Shown here: positions 15,985 to 23,901 of the stretch, one piece after another
Layout: each line of letters begins with the position of its first letter
Position numbering within the stretch: the first letter of the stretch is position 1
From: REEP01 sp964603915
GTDB taxonomy: Bacteria > Pseudomonadota > Alphaproteobacteria > Rhodospirillales > Defluviicoccaceae
Direction of reading: 5' to 3'
Assembly: GCA_964603915.1 (NCBI GenBank)
Contig: CAZRWU010000018.1
Span: 1 to 34,075 of the forward strand
Length of the DNA stretch: 34,075 bases
Program-made: the position numbers and the translations under genes
The notes under the pieces: model-generated
The model's input: only the letters and a program-made list of their open reading frames with translations
Database searches by the model: none
What the model was told of the DNA's origin: nothing

Positions 15985-16015
15985 CCCGGCGCCATCGTGG
16001 CGCCAGCGTGCCGGG
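15985..16015 (-). terminator. Hairpin downstream of yjbQ
   Basis: GGCGCC (15988-15993) and GGCGCC (15999-16004) enclose a 5-base loop, and CCCGGC (15985-15990) can alternatively pair with GCCGGG (16010-16015). It lies 34 bases beyond the yjbQ stop codon. No U-run follows, so the terminator role is tentative. Apart from this and the operator-like elements listed separately, 15643-16037 shows no gene I can support. Confidence 0.25.
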
Positions 16016-16037
16016 CCACCCAGCCGTTGCCCGCCGC

Positions 16038-16507
16038 TCAACCGTTGCCGATAACGGTTACCTCGACGGGACGGCGGCGGGGGCGGTTATCGTGATTGAT
16101 GAGGATGACCTGCTGCCACGTGCCCAACCGAAGCGCCCCTTTTCGTATCGGAACCACAAGAGAAGGCCCCATGAGCGCCGCTTGAACGTGGCTATGTCCG
16201 TTTCCATCGTGCCACATCATCTCGTGAGCGTAGGCCATGTCCGGCGGCGCCAGACGGCGGATGGCGTCCTTCAGATCGGCGATCGCGCCAGGTTCGTACT
16301 CGATGGTGGTGACCGAACCGGTCGAACCGACGCCGCTGATATGCGCGCTGCCGTCCTTGACGCCCGAGTTGGTGACGATGCGGCGGAGGGCNNNNNNNNN
16401 NCTGTCTTCTCGCGCAGGGCGCTGACCTGTTTTGCGCTGATATCAGCCATGTCGGGTCCCGTTTGCAAAGACACTTCGAAGGCGTCGCAATGCACAATAA
16501 CAGCCAT
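16038..16507 (-). CDS. yjbQ: YjbQ family protein (UPF0047), interrupted by assembly gap
   Basis: A small protein of the YjbQ/UPF0047 family, some members of which have weak thiamine-phosphate synthase activity; the true role is unsettled. The C-terminal part reads TTIEYEPGAIADLKDAIRRL, then HEMMWHDGNGHSHVQAALMG with the conserved His cluster, then LRLGTWQQVILINHDNRPRR. The N-terminal 35 residues (MAVIVHCDAFEVSL onward) are in a different frame, but the break coincides exactly with ten N at 16392-16401, so it is an assembly artefact and not a biological frameshift. ATG 16507 follows GAGGGGCGACT. It is divergent from gltX. Confidence 0.85.
16392..16401. other. Assembly gap of ten N
   Basis: Exactly ten N, a conventional scaffold placeholder, inside yjbQ. 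The coding sequence on each side lies in different frames. Comparing the flanks with the family layout suggests the contig ends partly repeat the same segment (SALREKT before, ALRRIVT after). Confidence 0.95.
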
Positions 16508-16692
16508 AGTCGCCCCTCGTAATTCAGTGTATCTGAGTGTCGTAAAAGGCAAAGGTACCACGCCAAGGCGAACCCTTCCCACTGTTCGCTGACTTCGCCC
16601 GCGTGCTCGCTGTGCGCTCACGCTTTGGCGGGAAATGTGCTAAACCCTTGCCCGTCGATTCGGCTGGAGTACGCGAGGTAGACTGCCCCCTG

Positions 16693-18114
16693 ATGTCCGT
16701 CGTCACTCGTTTCGCACCTTCTCCCACCGGCTATCTTCATATCGGCGGCGCACGCACCGCGCTGTTCAACTGGCTGTTTGCCCGCCATCATCAAGGCCGC
16801 TTTCTCTTGCGGATCGAGGATACCGACCGCGCCCGCTCGACGAGCGCCGCGATCGACGCGATCATCGACGGGCTGGCGTGGCTCGGTTTGAATTGGGATG
16901 ATGAGGCCGTCTCCCAATTCTCTCGAGCTGGCCGGCACATCGAAGTGGCCCACGATCTTCTCGATCGGGGCCATGCCTACTTGTGCTACGCGAGCGCCGC
17001 TGAACTCGCCGAAATGCGGGAGACGGCGCGGGCGCAAGGAAGGCCGATGCGCTACGACGGCCGCTGGCGGGATCGCAGTCCTTCGCTGGCGCCACGGGAT
17101 GTTGCGCCGGTGGTGCGCTTTCGCGCGCCGACGCAAGGAAAGACAACGATTGAAGATCTTGTTCAGGGCCCCGTAACCGTGGCCAATGACCAGCTCGACG
17201 ACATGGTGCTGCTGCGAGCCGACGGCACCCCGACTTACATGCTCGCCGTCGTCGTCGATGATCATGATATGGGCGTTACCCACGTCATCCGTGGCGACGA
17301 TCATTTGACCAACGCATTCCGGCAATATCAGCTGTACCGGGCCATGGACTGGGAGGCGCCGCTGTTCGCCCACATCCCGTTGATTCATGGTCCAGACGGT
17401 GCCAAACTGTCGAAACGGCACGGAGCGCTTGGCGTAGAAGCTTACCGCGATCAAGGCTTTCTTCCGGAAGCCCTGTGCAATTACCTGCTTCGCCTCGGGT
17501 GGAGCCACGGAGACGACGAAATCATCAGCCGCGAGCAGGCAATCGCCTGGTTTGATCTGGCCAGTGTTGGCCGCTCTCCGGCCCGGTTTGATCCGCTCAA
17601 GCTGCTGAACCTGAATGCGCGCTACCTGCGCCAAGCGGATGACAGACGGCTTGCGAACTTGGTGATGGCCTATCTTCGCGAGAAGTATCCGGGTGAACTG
17701 GCGGAAGACGCCGAGGAGCGCGTCGTGCGCGGCATGCCTGGCCTGAAGGAACGCGCCAAGACGGTAAACGAGCTTGCGGAGAGCGCGAGGGTTTACGCGT
17801 TGTCGCGCCCGCTTCCGATCGACGCAAAGGCAATGGCGGTGATGAGCAAAGGGGCGGACCGACTTGCCGCCGTGGCGCCTGTTCTGGCTCAGCTCGACAA
17901 ATGGGATGCGGCCACCGTCGAGAAGGCCATTCGCGCGTTCGTCGCATCGACGCCAGCGGAAGGACTGACATTGCGAGACATTGCGCAACCGTTGCGCGCG
18001 GCGCTTACCGGCTCTACCGTTTCACCTCCGCTGTTCGACGTGATGGAAGTTCTCGGCCAACGGGAAACCCGCGACAGGCTTGACGATGCCTTGGGTCGTT
18101 CCGCGGCGAAATGA
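16693..18114 (+). CDS. gltX: Glutamate--tRNA ligase
   Basis: Class I aminoacyl-tRNA synthetase that charges tRNA with glutamate. The 473-residue protein has RFAPSPTGYLHIGGARTALF (the HIGH-like motif is HIGG), RIEDTDRARS, the KMSKS-like KLSKRHG, and the alpha-helical anticodon-binding half. Alphaproteobacteria commonly carry two GltX paralogues, one of which can charge tRNA-Gln for later amidation; this protein cannot be assigned to either role by eye. ATG 16693 begins the conserved core directly; the frame is open to 16603, but that part has no family similarity. GAGG lies 13 bases upstream. gltA follows 105 bases downstream on the same strand. Confidence 0.95.
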   Translation: MSVVTRFAPSPTGYLHIGGARTALFNWLFARHHQGRFLLRIEDTDRARSTSAAIDAIIDGLAWLGLNWDDEAVSQFSRAGRHIEVAHDLLDRGHAYLCYASAAELAEMRETARAQGRPMRYDGRWRDRSPSLAPRDVAPVVRFRAPTQGKTTIEDLVQGPVTVANDQLDDMVLLRADGTPTYMLAVVVDDHDMGVTHVIRGDDHLTNAFRQYQLYRAMDWEAPLFAHIPLIHGPDGAKLSKRHGALGVEAYRDQGFLPEALCNYLLRLGWSHGDDEIISREQAIAWFDLASVGRSPARFDPLKLLNLNARYLRQADDRRLANLVMAYLREKYPGELAEDAEERVVRGMPGLKERAKTVNELAESARVYALSRPLPIDAKAMAVMSKGADRLAAVAPVLAQLDKWDAATVEKAIRAFVASTPAEGLTLRDIAQPLRAALTGSTVSPPLFDVMEVLGQRETRDRLDDALGRSAAK

Positions 18115-18219
18115 TGATGGCGGCTTCGGTCCCTCGAGCTCTTGTTCGCCGGTTTCAGGATCGCTCACACCGCCAAAACGATGGGTTAGAATGATGGGCC
18201 AAGACAATGGGGATTATCG

Positions 18220-19545
18220 ATGAACGAAACGATGATGAAGAGTGAGGGCATCAACCGCACCGTCACGCTGATCGACAACAGCACCGGGCGAAGGTTCGAT
18301 CTGCCGGTGATATCCGGCACGATGGGTCCCGACGTCATCGACGTGCGGAACCTTTACCAGGATACCGGCTTTTTCACCTTCGATCCCGGGTACACCTCGA
18401 CCGGAAGCTGCGAGTCGGGGATTACCTTCATCGACGGTGATCAGGGAATTCTGCTTTATCGCGGCTACCCGATCCAGGATCTGGCGGAACATTCCGACTT
18501 CATGGAAGTCTGCTATCTGCTTCTCTATGGCGATCTTCCCACGGCGGACCAGAAGCGCAAGTTCGAGCACGACATTACCTACCACACGATGCTTCATGAG
18601 CAGATCCACAAATTCTATGATGGATTTCGCCGGGATTCGCATCCCATGGCGGTGATGGTGGGCGTTGTGGGAGCGCTTTCCGCGTTCTACCACGACAGCA
18701 CCGACATCACCAATCCCCGCCACCGGATGATCGCATCCTACAGGATGATCGCTAAGGTCGCGACCATTGCGGCGTGGGCCTACAAGTACGCGATCGGGCA
18801 GCCATTCATTTATCCGCGTAACGAACTCAAATACTCCGAGAACTTTCTGCACATGCTCTTCGCCAACCCGTGTGAACCGTACATCGTCAATCCGGTTCTT
18901 GCCCGGGCGATGGACCGCATTCTCATCCTCCATGCCGACCATGAGCAGAACGCATCGACCTCGACCGTTCGCCTTGCGGGTTCGAGCGGCGCCAATCCTT
19001 TTGCCTGCGCCGCCGCCGGCATCGCCTCGCTATGGGGCCCCGCCCACGGCGGCGCCAACGAAGCGGTGTTGCGGATGTTGGAGCAGATCGGCGACAAGAG
19101 CAAAATTCCCCAGTACGTCAAACGCGCCAAGGATCCCGACGATCCCTTCCGCCTGATGGGCTTCGGACACCGCGTTTACAAGAACTACGATCCGCGTGCG
19201 AAGATCATGCGGGAGAGCTGCAACGAGGTTCTCGACGAACTGGGCGTGCGCGACGAGCCTCTGCTGGAACTCGCAATGGAACTTGAGCGGATCGCCCTGG
19301 AGGACGAGTTCTTCGTCAAGAAGAAACTCTACCCCAATGTCGATTTCTATTCGGGAATCATTTTCAGGGCCATGGGCATTCCGACGTCGATGTTCACCGT
19401 CCTCTTCGCCGTCGCCCGGACCGTCGGATGGATCGCGCAGTGGAACGAGATGATCGAGGATCCAAGTCAGAAGATCGGGCGGCCGCGGCAGCTTTACACG
19501 GGAGCCACGAGCCGGGAGTTCAAGCTGCTGGCCCAGCGAGCTTGA
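18220..19545 (+). CDS. gltA: Citrate synthase
   Basis: Condenses acetyl-CoA and oxaloacetate into citrate, the entry step of the TCA cycle. The 441-residue protein is the gram-negative hexameric type: N-terminal NRTVTLIDNSTGRRFDLPV, catalytic His regions LHADHEQNASTSTVRL and GPAHGGANEAVL, FGHRVYKNYDPRA, and the catalytic Asp in NVDFYSGIIFRAMG. The start follows GGGGATTATCG. A TAGAAT at 18187-18192 could be a -10 box for gltA itself, though its -35 is weak, so read-through from gltX is also possible. The Gfo/Idh gene starts 6 bases after the stop and is probably co-transcribed. Confidence 0.97.
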   Translation: MNETMMKSEGINRTVTLIDNSTGRRFDLPVISGTMGPDVIDVRNLYQDTGFFTFDPGYTSTGSCESGITFIDGDQGILLYRGYPIQDLAEHSDFMEVCYLLLYGDLPTADQKRKFEHDITYHTMLHEQIHKFYDGFRRDSHPMAVMVGVVGALSAFYHDSTDITNPRHRMIASYRMIAKVATIAAWAYKYAIGQPFIYPRNELKYSENFLHMLFANPCEPYIVNPVLARAMDRILILHADHEQNASTSTVRLAGSSGANPFACAAAGIASLWGPAHGGANEAVLRMLEQIGDKSKIPQYVKRAKDPDDPFRLMGFGHRVYKNYDPRAKIMRESCNEVLDELGVRDEPLLELAMELERIALEDEFFVKKKLYPNVDFYSGIIFRAMGIPTSMFTVLFAVARTVGWIAQWNEMIEDPSQKIGRPRQLYTGATSREFKLLAQRA

Positions 19546-19551
19546 GGCGGA

Positions 19552-20547
19552 ATGGCCGCGCCTCAACCGGCGTCGTCATCCGGCCGGATTCTGACCGCCG
19601 CCATCGGCGTCGGCCACTTCGGGCGCTACCACGCACAGAAGTATGCCGCCTGTCCCGCATCCGAGCTTGTTGCGGTCTGCGATATCGACCGCGCCCGGGC
19701 CGAACGCGTAGCGGCGGAGCTTGGGACGCGCGCTGTTACCGATTATCGCGAACTGCTGGAGGCGGTCGATGCCGTGAGCGTTGTCGTTCCGACGCGGGCG
19801 CACCATGAAATCGCCAAGGCGTTTCTTGCCGCAGGCGTTCACGTTCTCGTCGAAAAGCCGATCGCCGGCTCCCTTGACGAAGCCGACGATCTGATCGAGA
19901 CAGCGAGGCGGCGGCGCGTCGTTTTGCAGGTCGGGCACCTTGAGCGCTTCTCATCCGTGCGGCAGGCGATGGACACGGCGGTGAGCCGGCCTCTTTATAT
20001 CGAGGCCAACCGCATCTCGCCGTTCCGTCTGAGAGGCACCGATGTCAGCATCGTTCTTGACTTGATGATTCACGACATCGACCTCGTCCTGTCGCTGGTC
20101 GATGCGCCGGTCATCGGCGTCGACGCGGTCGGAGCCCCCGTGCTTTCGGATCTCGAAGACATTGCGAGTTGTCGGATCCGCTTTGCCAACGGCTGCGTCG
20201 CAAACATCACGGCGAGCCGCATAAGCGCCAAGAACGAACGCAAGATGAGAATATTCCAGCCGAATGCCTATCTTTCTGTGGATTTTCTGGCCCAGAAACT
20301 CGTCGTTGCCCGCAGGTCTCCCGGTAAAGATGGGCAGCCCCACATCGGCGTTGACGAAAAAACCGTTGTGGAAGGCGACAGTTTGCAGCGACAGATCGAG
20401 GCTTTTCTCGCCGCCGTGCGCGGCGAGCGGCCGCCGATGGTCAGCGGCGAGGCGGGCCGCCTTGCCTTGAAGACGGCGATGCAAATTGGCGAAAGCCTTG
20501 AGCAGCATCGACAATTCGTCCACAGCCACTTGGAGGCAGAGACATAA
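19552..20547 (+). CDS. Gfo/Idh/MocA family oxidoreductase
   Basis: A 331-residue NAD(P)-dependent sugar oxidoreductase. The Rossmann motif AIGVGHFGRYHAQKY is near the N-terminus, the family Lys is in VLVEKPIAGSLDEADDLI, and GHLERFSSV follows. The catalytic C-terminal half includes LDLMIHDIDLVLSLV with the typical His-Asp pair. The sequence pattern resembles GnnA-like proteins (UDP-N-acetylglucosamine 3-dehydrogenase, used to make the diamino sugar of amide-linked lipid A) common in alphaproteobacteria, but no gnnB or lpx gene is adjacent, so the substrate is inferred only. It starts 6 bases after gltA. After it, GC content drops sharply. Confidence 0.88.
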   Translation: MAAPQPASSSGRILTAAIGVGHFGRYHAQKYAACPASELVAVCDIDRARAERVAAELGTRAVTDYRELLEAVDAVSVVVPTRAHHEIAKAFLAAGVHVLVEKPIAGSLDEADDLIETARRRRVVLQVGHLERFSSVRQAMDTAVSRPLYIEANRISPFRLRGTDVSIVLDLMIHDIDLVLSLVDAPVIGVDAVGAPVLSDLEDIASCRIRFANGCVANITASRISAKNERKMRIFQPNAYLSVDFLAQKLVVARRSPGKDGQPHIGVDEKTVVEGDSLQRQIEAFLAAVRGERPPMVSGEAGRLALKTAMQIGESLEQHRQFVHSHLEAET

Positions 20548-20918
20548 ACATTGGTAATACAATTGCTGTATCTTGAGCAACAGCCTCAATACAATATGAC
20601 CATATTAAAGAAGGGCCGCTAAAGGTAAGGCATTATGTCAGTTTTATGAATACAAGCTCTAGTCGTCTTGGATAAAGATCAATACAGTTGATTAGCGTCT
20701 GCTTGTGACGGCGCTATTATAGTTTCATAAAGCCTTTGCGCTATTACGCGGGCGAAAGATTAGGCGGATCGACCGGTCGGCTTCAGAAAGCAACCGGGTA
20801 CCGCCTGTTCGTCGACGATAAACCTGTCCTGCTGGCACATGCAGGTTAATGTCAAAATCAGGAAACAAGTGAAAACACATTGCTAGCCAATATTGTTGCA
20901 GGATGCGGCAAATTGTGG
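20548..20918. other. AT-rich intergenic region at the left edge of the Gtr island
   Basis: About 370 bases with no gene I can support. It contains a 14-base palindrome AATATG-AC-CATATT at 20593-20606 and a TATTATAGTT near 20714. From about 20700 one plus-strand frame reads a plausible C-terminal remnant ending TGYRLFVDDKPVLLAHAG and a stop near 20849, with GC-type codons, which could be debris of a gene disrupted when the island arrived; this is weak. Confidence 0.4.
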
Positions 20919-22184
20919 ATGTCTGCAAAATACTCACGCCTTATGAAAATTTTTTTTCTTTCCGCGACGATTGCCGTGGTTTCGCTTATTTTGAACACCC
21001 AGCACACTATGAGTCCAGTGTGGTATGGGCCATATCTTTCGGCTGCTTCTAACATTCAAATCGGTGAGCCGATGCTTGTTGACATTAATGAAGTAAAACA
21101 TTTCAAGGATATGTCCGTAAATGAACGAGAACGGTACCAATTTCAGGAATCATCTGAAACAACCGATTACACCAACGGGCATATTGGTTATATTTATTTG
21201 ATCTATATCGCTAAAAGAATATTTTTTGTAGCAAGCGATCAGATGGCGATCGAGTATTTACAAATATTAGTTCATTCTTTGTTCTGTAGTATTCTTATAG
21301 TTCGTTTTCCATCTCGACGTCAGAAATTAATGTTTTTATTTCTCTACGCGTTAAACCCGGTTATTATATACTATACAACATTTCCATATTACTATTTCTG
21401 GCAATCCGTACCTTCATTTACGTTTCTTTTTTTAATAACAATTTCCGTCAGTGATCTGGAACACCCTCGGCTTTTAATGATCGGATTGGTCGCATTATTT
21501 CTGTTGAATGGTCTTGTTATTCTGACACGTCCAACTGTAATTCCTCTTGTCACTCTCATATTTTTTCTGGCGCTATTGAAAATAAAGAAAAAGAGATTTC
21601 TTGTTGCCGCGACAACGGCCACGATCATCATGGTAATTATGCTTGATGCCCCGATGCAAAAGAACTTCTGGCATACGCCTTACATTGGGATTGGCGGCTA
21701 TATCAATCCATACGGTATCACGCATCTTTCTGACAATTTCGGCTATGCTCTTTACGAACATGAGACTGGCGTCGAACTTGTTGCCTCCCTGGGAGGCAAT
21801 CTTTATCAAGAGGAGGTTATGCAGCAGTGGACGACGCTGACACGCAGCAGATATCTCGATATAGCTCAGGAAAACCCCTTAATGCTAATGAGAAATGCGG
21901 CGCTTAATGTCGTACAGTCATACTCGATAGGGTATCTGAACGGTGCACCTGCATGGATCCACTATGCAGTAGCAGCGAGCGGGTTTTTAGTCATTCTGGC
22001 ACTTTTATACAGTGGGCAATACCTTATCCTGCTGGCAATAGGAATCGCCGGGATCGGATTTTCTCCGTACTACCCTCCCATTCAATCGTATATGTTCGGA
22101 TCGTTTGTTTTGCTGGCGTTCGCCGCGATTTCCTTTATCGAGTATATGGCTTGTAGATATATTGCGAGACGCGCTTTCGCTTAA
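20919..22184 (+). CDS. Polytopic membrane protein, candidate GtrC-type glycosyltransferase
   Basis: A 421-residue integral membrane protein I cannot place in a named family. It has one N-terminal segment (IFFLSATIAVVSLIL), an extracytoplasmic loop of about 100 residues rich in Tyr and charged residues, and then roughly eight or nine more segments, including FLFLYALNPVIIYYTT, LVALFLLNGLVIL and the C-terminal FGSFVLLAFAAISFIEYMA. This resembles serotype-specific Gtr glucosyltransferases or GT-C proteins, and the next genes are gtrB- and gtrA-like, which is the basis of the call. Codons are AT-rich. Alternative starts are TTG 20880 and ATG 20943; none has a strong ribosome site. Confidence 0.65.
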   Translation: MSAKYSRLMKIFFLSATIAVVSLILNTQHTMSPVWYGPYLSAASNIQIGEPMLVDINEVKHFKDMSVNERERYQFQESSETTDYTNGHIGYIYLIYIAKRIFFVASDQMAIEYLQILVHSLFCSILIVRFPSRRQKLMFLFLYALNPVIIYYTTFPYYYFWQSVPSFTFLFLITISVSDLEHPRLLMIGLVALFLLNGLVILTRPTVIPLVTLIFFLALLKIKKKRFLVAATTATIIMVIMLDAPMQKNFWHTPYIGIGGYINPYGITHLSDNFGYALYEHETGVELVASLGGNLYQEEVMQQWTTLTRSRYLDIAQENPLMLMRNAALNVVQSYSIGYLNGAPAWIHYAVAASGFLVILALLYSGQYLILLAIGIAGIGFSPYYPPIQSYMFGSFVLLAFAAISFIEYMACRYIARRAFA

Positions 22185-22225
22185 CATGGAACACATGTTT
22201 GCTTCCGCTGATTGAAGAACGCACC

Positions 22226-23224
22226 ATGATGACTTGCAAGGAAAAGTTGATCAGCGTTGTCGTCCCCATGTATAACGAGGCAGACGTCATCCGGATTTTT
22301 CTGCACCGGATCATACCCATCCTTGACAGTATCGGCTACTCGTACGAGATCGTGTGCGTCAACGATGGCAGCCGTGATCAGACACTTGAACTGCTGGTCG
22401 CAGCCCATCTCGCCGATCCACGCATCAAGGTCATCGATTTGAGTCGCAACTTCGGCAAGGAAGTTGCTCTCACTGCTGCGCTCGATTTTGCGCAGGGCGA
22501 CGCGGTCATCCCGATTGATGCTGATCTCCAGGATCCACCTGAACTGATTCCTGTTATGGTTGAAAAGTGGCAGTCCGGTTACGAGATGGTCGTTGCCGTC
22601 AGGAGCGAGCGTCGCAGCGACACCTTTGGCAAGCGTTTCACCGCGGCATTTTTCTATAAAGTAATGGCGAACGTCGCCGACACGCCCATACCCATGAATG
22701 CGGGCGATTTCCGGCTAATGGATCGGAAGGTGGTCGAGGCCTTGCGGCAATTGCCCGAAAGAACACGGTTCATGAAGGGGCTTTTCTCTTGGGTAGGCTT
22801 TAAAACCGCACACATCCGCTATAAAAGAGACCCAAGAGCCGCTGGAAAGACAAAATGGCGGTACTGGGATTTGTGGAATCTAGCCCTAGAAGGGATATTT
22901 TCATTCACCACTTTACCGCTTAGAATCTGGACTTATTTAGGAGCATTTTTGTCTATTTTTTCGATGTTTTACGTAATTTATGTTGTTTTTCGTACACTTA
23001 TTCTAGGTTCTGATGTTCCAGGTTATGCCTCGATTATAGTTGCTATCTTGTTTTTTAGCGGCATAAACTTAGTTGGTTTAGGGATATTGGGAGAATACCT
23101 TGGAAGAATTTTTATAGAAGTGAAGAGACGTCCTCTATACGTCGTGAGAGATACGCTGGGCGTTCAAGAGTTTGGAATGAGAAAGGCCGATACCTGCGAA
23201 CCGTCCAGAGTAAACCGGCTATGA
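22226..23224 (+). CDS. GtrB-like undecaprenyl-phosphate glycosyltransferase (GT2)
   Basis: A 332-residue GT family 2 enzyme of the DPM/GtrB type, which moves a sugar (usually glucose) from a UDP-sugar to undecaprenyl phosphate on the cytoplasmic face. It opens ISVVVPMYNEADVIRIFL, has PIDADLQDPPELIP with the metal-binding DAD, NAGDFRLMDRKVVEAL, and RDPRAAGKTKWRYWDL, then two C-terminal membrane helices (YLGAFLSIFSMFYVIYVVF and the one ending GLGILGEYLGRIF). ATG 22226 follows GAAG; an upstream TTG at 22199 is less likely. Codon use changes from GC-rich in the first half to AT-rich after about residue 195. UDP-glucose from galU is a natural substrate. Confidence 0.85.
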   Translation: MMTCKEKLISVVVPMYNEADVIRIFLHRIIPILDSIGYSYEIVCVNDGSRDQTLELLVAAHLADPRIKVIDLSRNFGKEVALTAALDFAQGDAVIPIDADLQDPPELIPVMVEKWQSGYEMVVAVRSERRSDTFGKRFTAAFFYKVMANVADTPIPMNAGDFRLMDRKVVEALRQLPERTRFMKGLFSWVGFKTAHIRYKRDPRAAGKTKWRYWDLWNLALEGIFSFTTLPLRIWTYLGAFLSIFSMFYVIYVVFRTLILGSDVPGYASIIVAILFFSGINLVGLGILGEYLGRIFIEVKRRPLYVVRDTLGVQEFGMRKADTCEPSRVNRL

Positions 23225-23336
23225 GGGATCTGCGAAAATCTTCGGGCCTGTTGATAAAATTCGATCCAGGCCACGTTTGTTAAAGGTTCAGTTCGTCATC
23301 TAAGCTGCCGATGAATCCAATAAAGGACGGATTTAC

Positions 23337-23447
23337 ATGAAATTGAAACTTCGGCCGCTGTTCATCATGGGCGGAATCATTGCTGTTAATGCACCCTCCG
23401 ACGCCGCAGTTTCTACCGAGTATCAGTCAGCGGTCTGGATGCCGTGA
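23337..23447 (+). CDS. 36-residue exported-looking peptide, overlapping gtrA
   Basis: ATG 23337 is preceded by AAAGGACGG at ideal spacing, the best ribosome site in the Gtr region. It encodes a 36-residue peptide with a basic N-terminus (MKLKLRPLF), a hydrophobic core (IMGGIIAVNA) and a possible signal peptidase site (SDAA), then VSTEYQSAVWMP. Its TGA overlaps the GTG start of gtrA (GTGA), which would couple gtrA translation to it. It could be a real small gene, a translational leader, or the stump of a longer exported protein. Upstream, GGCCTG (23245-23250) and CAGGCC (23267-23272) could form a weak hairpin after gtrB. Confidence 0.4.
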   Translation: MKLKLRPLFIMGGIIAVNAPSDAAVSTEYQSAVWMP

Positions 23448-23866
23448 GAAGAAGCGTCGAGTCGATCCGCAGGCTCCACGAGACGCTGCATCGGCCCGCC
23501 AAATTTGCCGTCGTCGGCGCGGCGAACACGGCTGTCGATTTTGCGTTGTTCTGGCTGCTGATCAGCGCGGTCGGCTGGCGCCCTGTCCTCGCCAATTCCT
23601 TCTCCTATAGCGCCGGTCTCGCCAATAGCTATGTCCTGAACAAGATCTGGACGTTCCGGGACGCAAGCCGCTCGCGAAAGACGGCGCACCAGTTCGTGCG
23701 GTTCGCTGGCTTCAATTTGATCGGCCTTGGCATCTCCAACGCCATCATCTGGACGCTTGGTCCGACCATCACGCCACTCGGGGCCAAAGGCGTCGCCATT
23801 TTCGCAACCTTCATCTGGAACTACTGGACCAGCCGGCGGTTCGTTTATCTGGCGACGCCCAACTGA
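23444..23866 (+). CDS. GtrA family membrane protein
   Basis: A 140-residue protein of the GtrA family with four membrane helices: FAVVGAANTAVDFALFWLLI, LANSFSYSAGLANSYVLN, FAGFNLIGLGISNAIIWTL and GVAIFATFIWNYWTSRRFV. GtrA-type proteins are proposed to flip undecaprenyl-phosphate-linked glucose or help related glycan export. The motif KFAVVGAANTAVDF and the end WNYWTSRRFVY are typical. GTG 23444 is used; no other start keeps the first helix with its basic lead (MRRSVESIRRLHETLHRP). Its GC-rich codons contrast with the upstream membrane gene, so it may belong to the resident genome. It converges with glgX, 35 bases apart. Confidence 0.88.
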   Translation: MRRSVESIRRLHETLHRPAKFAVVGAANTAVDFALFWLLISAVGWRPVLANSFSYSAGLANSYVLNKIWTFRDASRSRKTAHQFVRFAGFNLIGLGISNAIIWTLGPTITPLGAKGVAIFATFIWNYWTSRRFVYLATPN

Positions 23867-23901
23867 CACAGACGCGACGACAACCGGCGCCGCCTTCGTT
23901 C

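Larger units (their letters stand above)
20548..23440. other. Low-GC island, probable horizontal acquisition
   Basis: Base composition is visibly AT-rich from just after the Gfo/Idh stop through the polytopic membrane gene, and again in the second half of gtrB, against GC-rich neighbours on both sides. No integrase, transposase or tRNA attachment site is seen. The content is surface-glycan modification genes, a class often exchanged between strains. Confidence 0.7.

Noticed and set aside
16038..16507. yjbQ as a true frameshifted pseudogene
   Set aside because: The frame change falls exactly on ten N of arbitrary length, so no conclusion about a real frameshift is possible.
20725..20937. Minus-strand 70-codon frame in the island edge
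   Set aside because: It overlaps the start of the membrane gene, lacks a ribosome site, and its two halves have unrelated composition.
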